Shown piece after piece: positions 5,067-5,157 of a stretch of 5,157 bases of DNA. The stretch's first letter is position 1, and each line of letters starts with the position of its first letter. Source of the stretch: Chloroflexota bacterium. GTDB lineage: Bacteria > Chloroflexota > Anaerolineae > B4-G1. The notes beneath the pieces are model-generated. The model worked only from the letters and a program-made list of their open reading frames with translations, made no database searches and had not been told where the DNA came from. The position numbers and the translations under genes were made by a program. The DNA lies in the NCBI GenBank assembly GCA_003648125.1, contig QMOE01000224.1, positions 1 through 5,157 of the forward strand, in the 5' to 3' direction.

Positions 5067-5157
5067 GGAACGCGGGCATTGGAGTCACCCTGACTTGTCG
5101 TAGGGGCGAGGCACTGCCTCGCCCCTCCTCGGCGGGGGATGCCCGCGCTCCCAGGCA
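5067..5157. repeat. Palindromic repeat module, copy 2, with a different interior
   Basis: It begins GGAACGCGGGCATTGGAG (5067-5084), 17 of 18 bases identical to copy 1, and ends at the window edge with GCGCTCCCAGGCA (5145-5157), 12 of 13 identical. Between these ends lies another palindrome, AGGGGCGAGGC (5102-5112) with GCCTCGCCCCT (5116-5126), and a short stem GCGGG (5132-5136) with CCCGC (5142-5146). The array may continue beyond the window. Confidence 0.65.

Noticed and set aside
4653..5103. Plus-strand frames of 146 and 79 codons over the CNB gene start and right-hand repeats
   Set aside because: They overlap the real gene in antisense and then translate palindromic repeats.

Overview
The window carries four protein genes and one tRNA gene set among a high density of short palindromic repeats. 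It most resembles a Chloroflexota genome, probably Anaerolineae-like. The reasons are the fairly high GC content, a SufR/COG2345-type regulator of the kind common there, a lipoprotein with FlgD-type Ig domains, and intergenic repeat families I associate from memory with that phylum. This assignment is an inference from style, not from any marker gene.

Layout. Positions 1-297 are non-coding and hold a 9-bp hairpin and a near-consensus promoter (TTGACA-N17-TAGAAT, 246-274). On the + strand, 298-921 encodes a winged-helix regulator with conserved C-terminal cysteines. After 69 bp comes 991-2391, a cobalamin-binding-domain radical SAM enzyme with a CxxxCxxC motif. The two probably form one operon, pairing a likely Fe-S-sensing regulator with an oxygen-sensitive [4Fe-4S] enzyme.

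Positions 2392-2914 separate convergent genes and hold no credible gene. They contain at least seven palindromes, including an 87-bp MITE-like element with perfect 15-bp terminal inverted repeats (2581-2667) that is followed by a T6 tract and may end the + strand operon.

On the minus strand, reading right to left, 4889-4383 encodes a single-domain cyclic-nucleotide-binding (CRP-like) protein without a DNA-binding domain. A consensus promoter (TTGACA-N16-TATAAT) then drives tRNA-Gly(CCC) at 4335-4264. A perfect 14-bp hairpin follows, and then a lipoprotein (4189-2915) that starts at TTG with a strong AGGAGG. An open reading frame that appears to start upstream at 4339 for this protein is an artefact of reading through the tRNA. 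No promoter is visible between the tRNA and the lipoprotein start, so the lipoprotein may depend on read-through of the hairpin after the tRNA.

Positions 4994-5157 hold two tandem copies of a palindromic repeat module. The second copy shares the first one's ends but has a different palindrome inside. I see no clearly new system. The most useful leads are the regulator/radical SAM pair, the tRNA-hairpin-lipoprotein transcription unit, and the nested palindromes.
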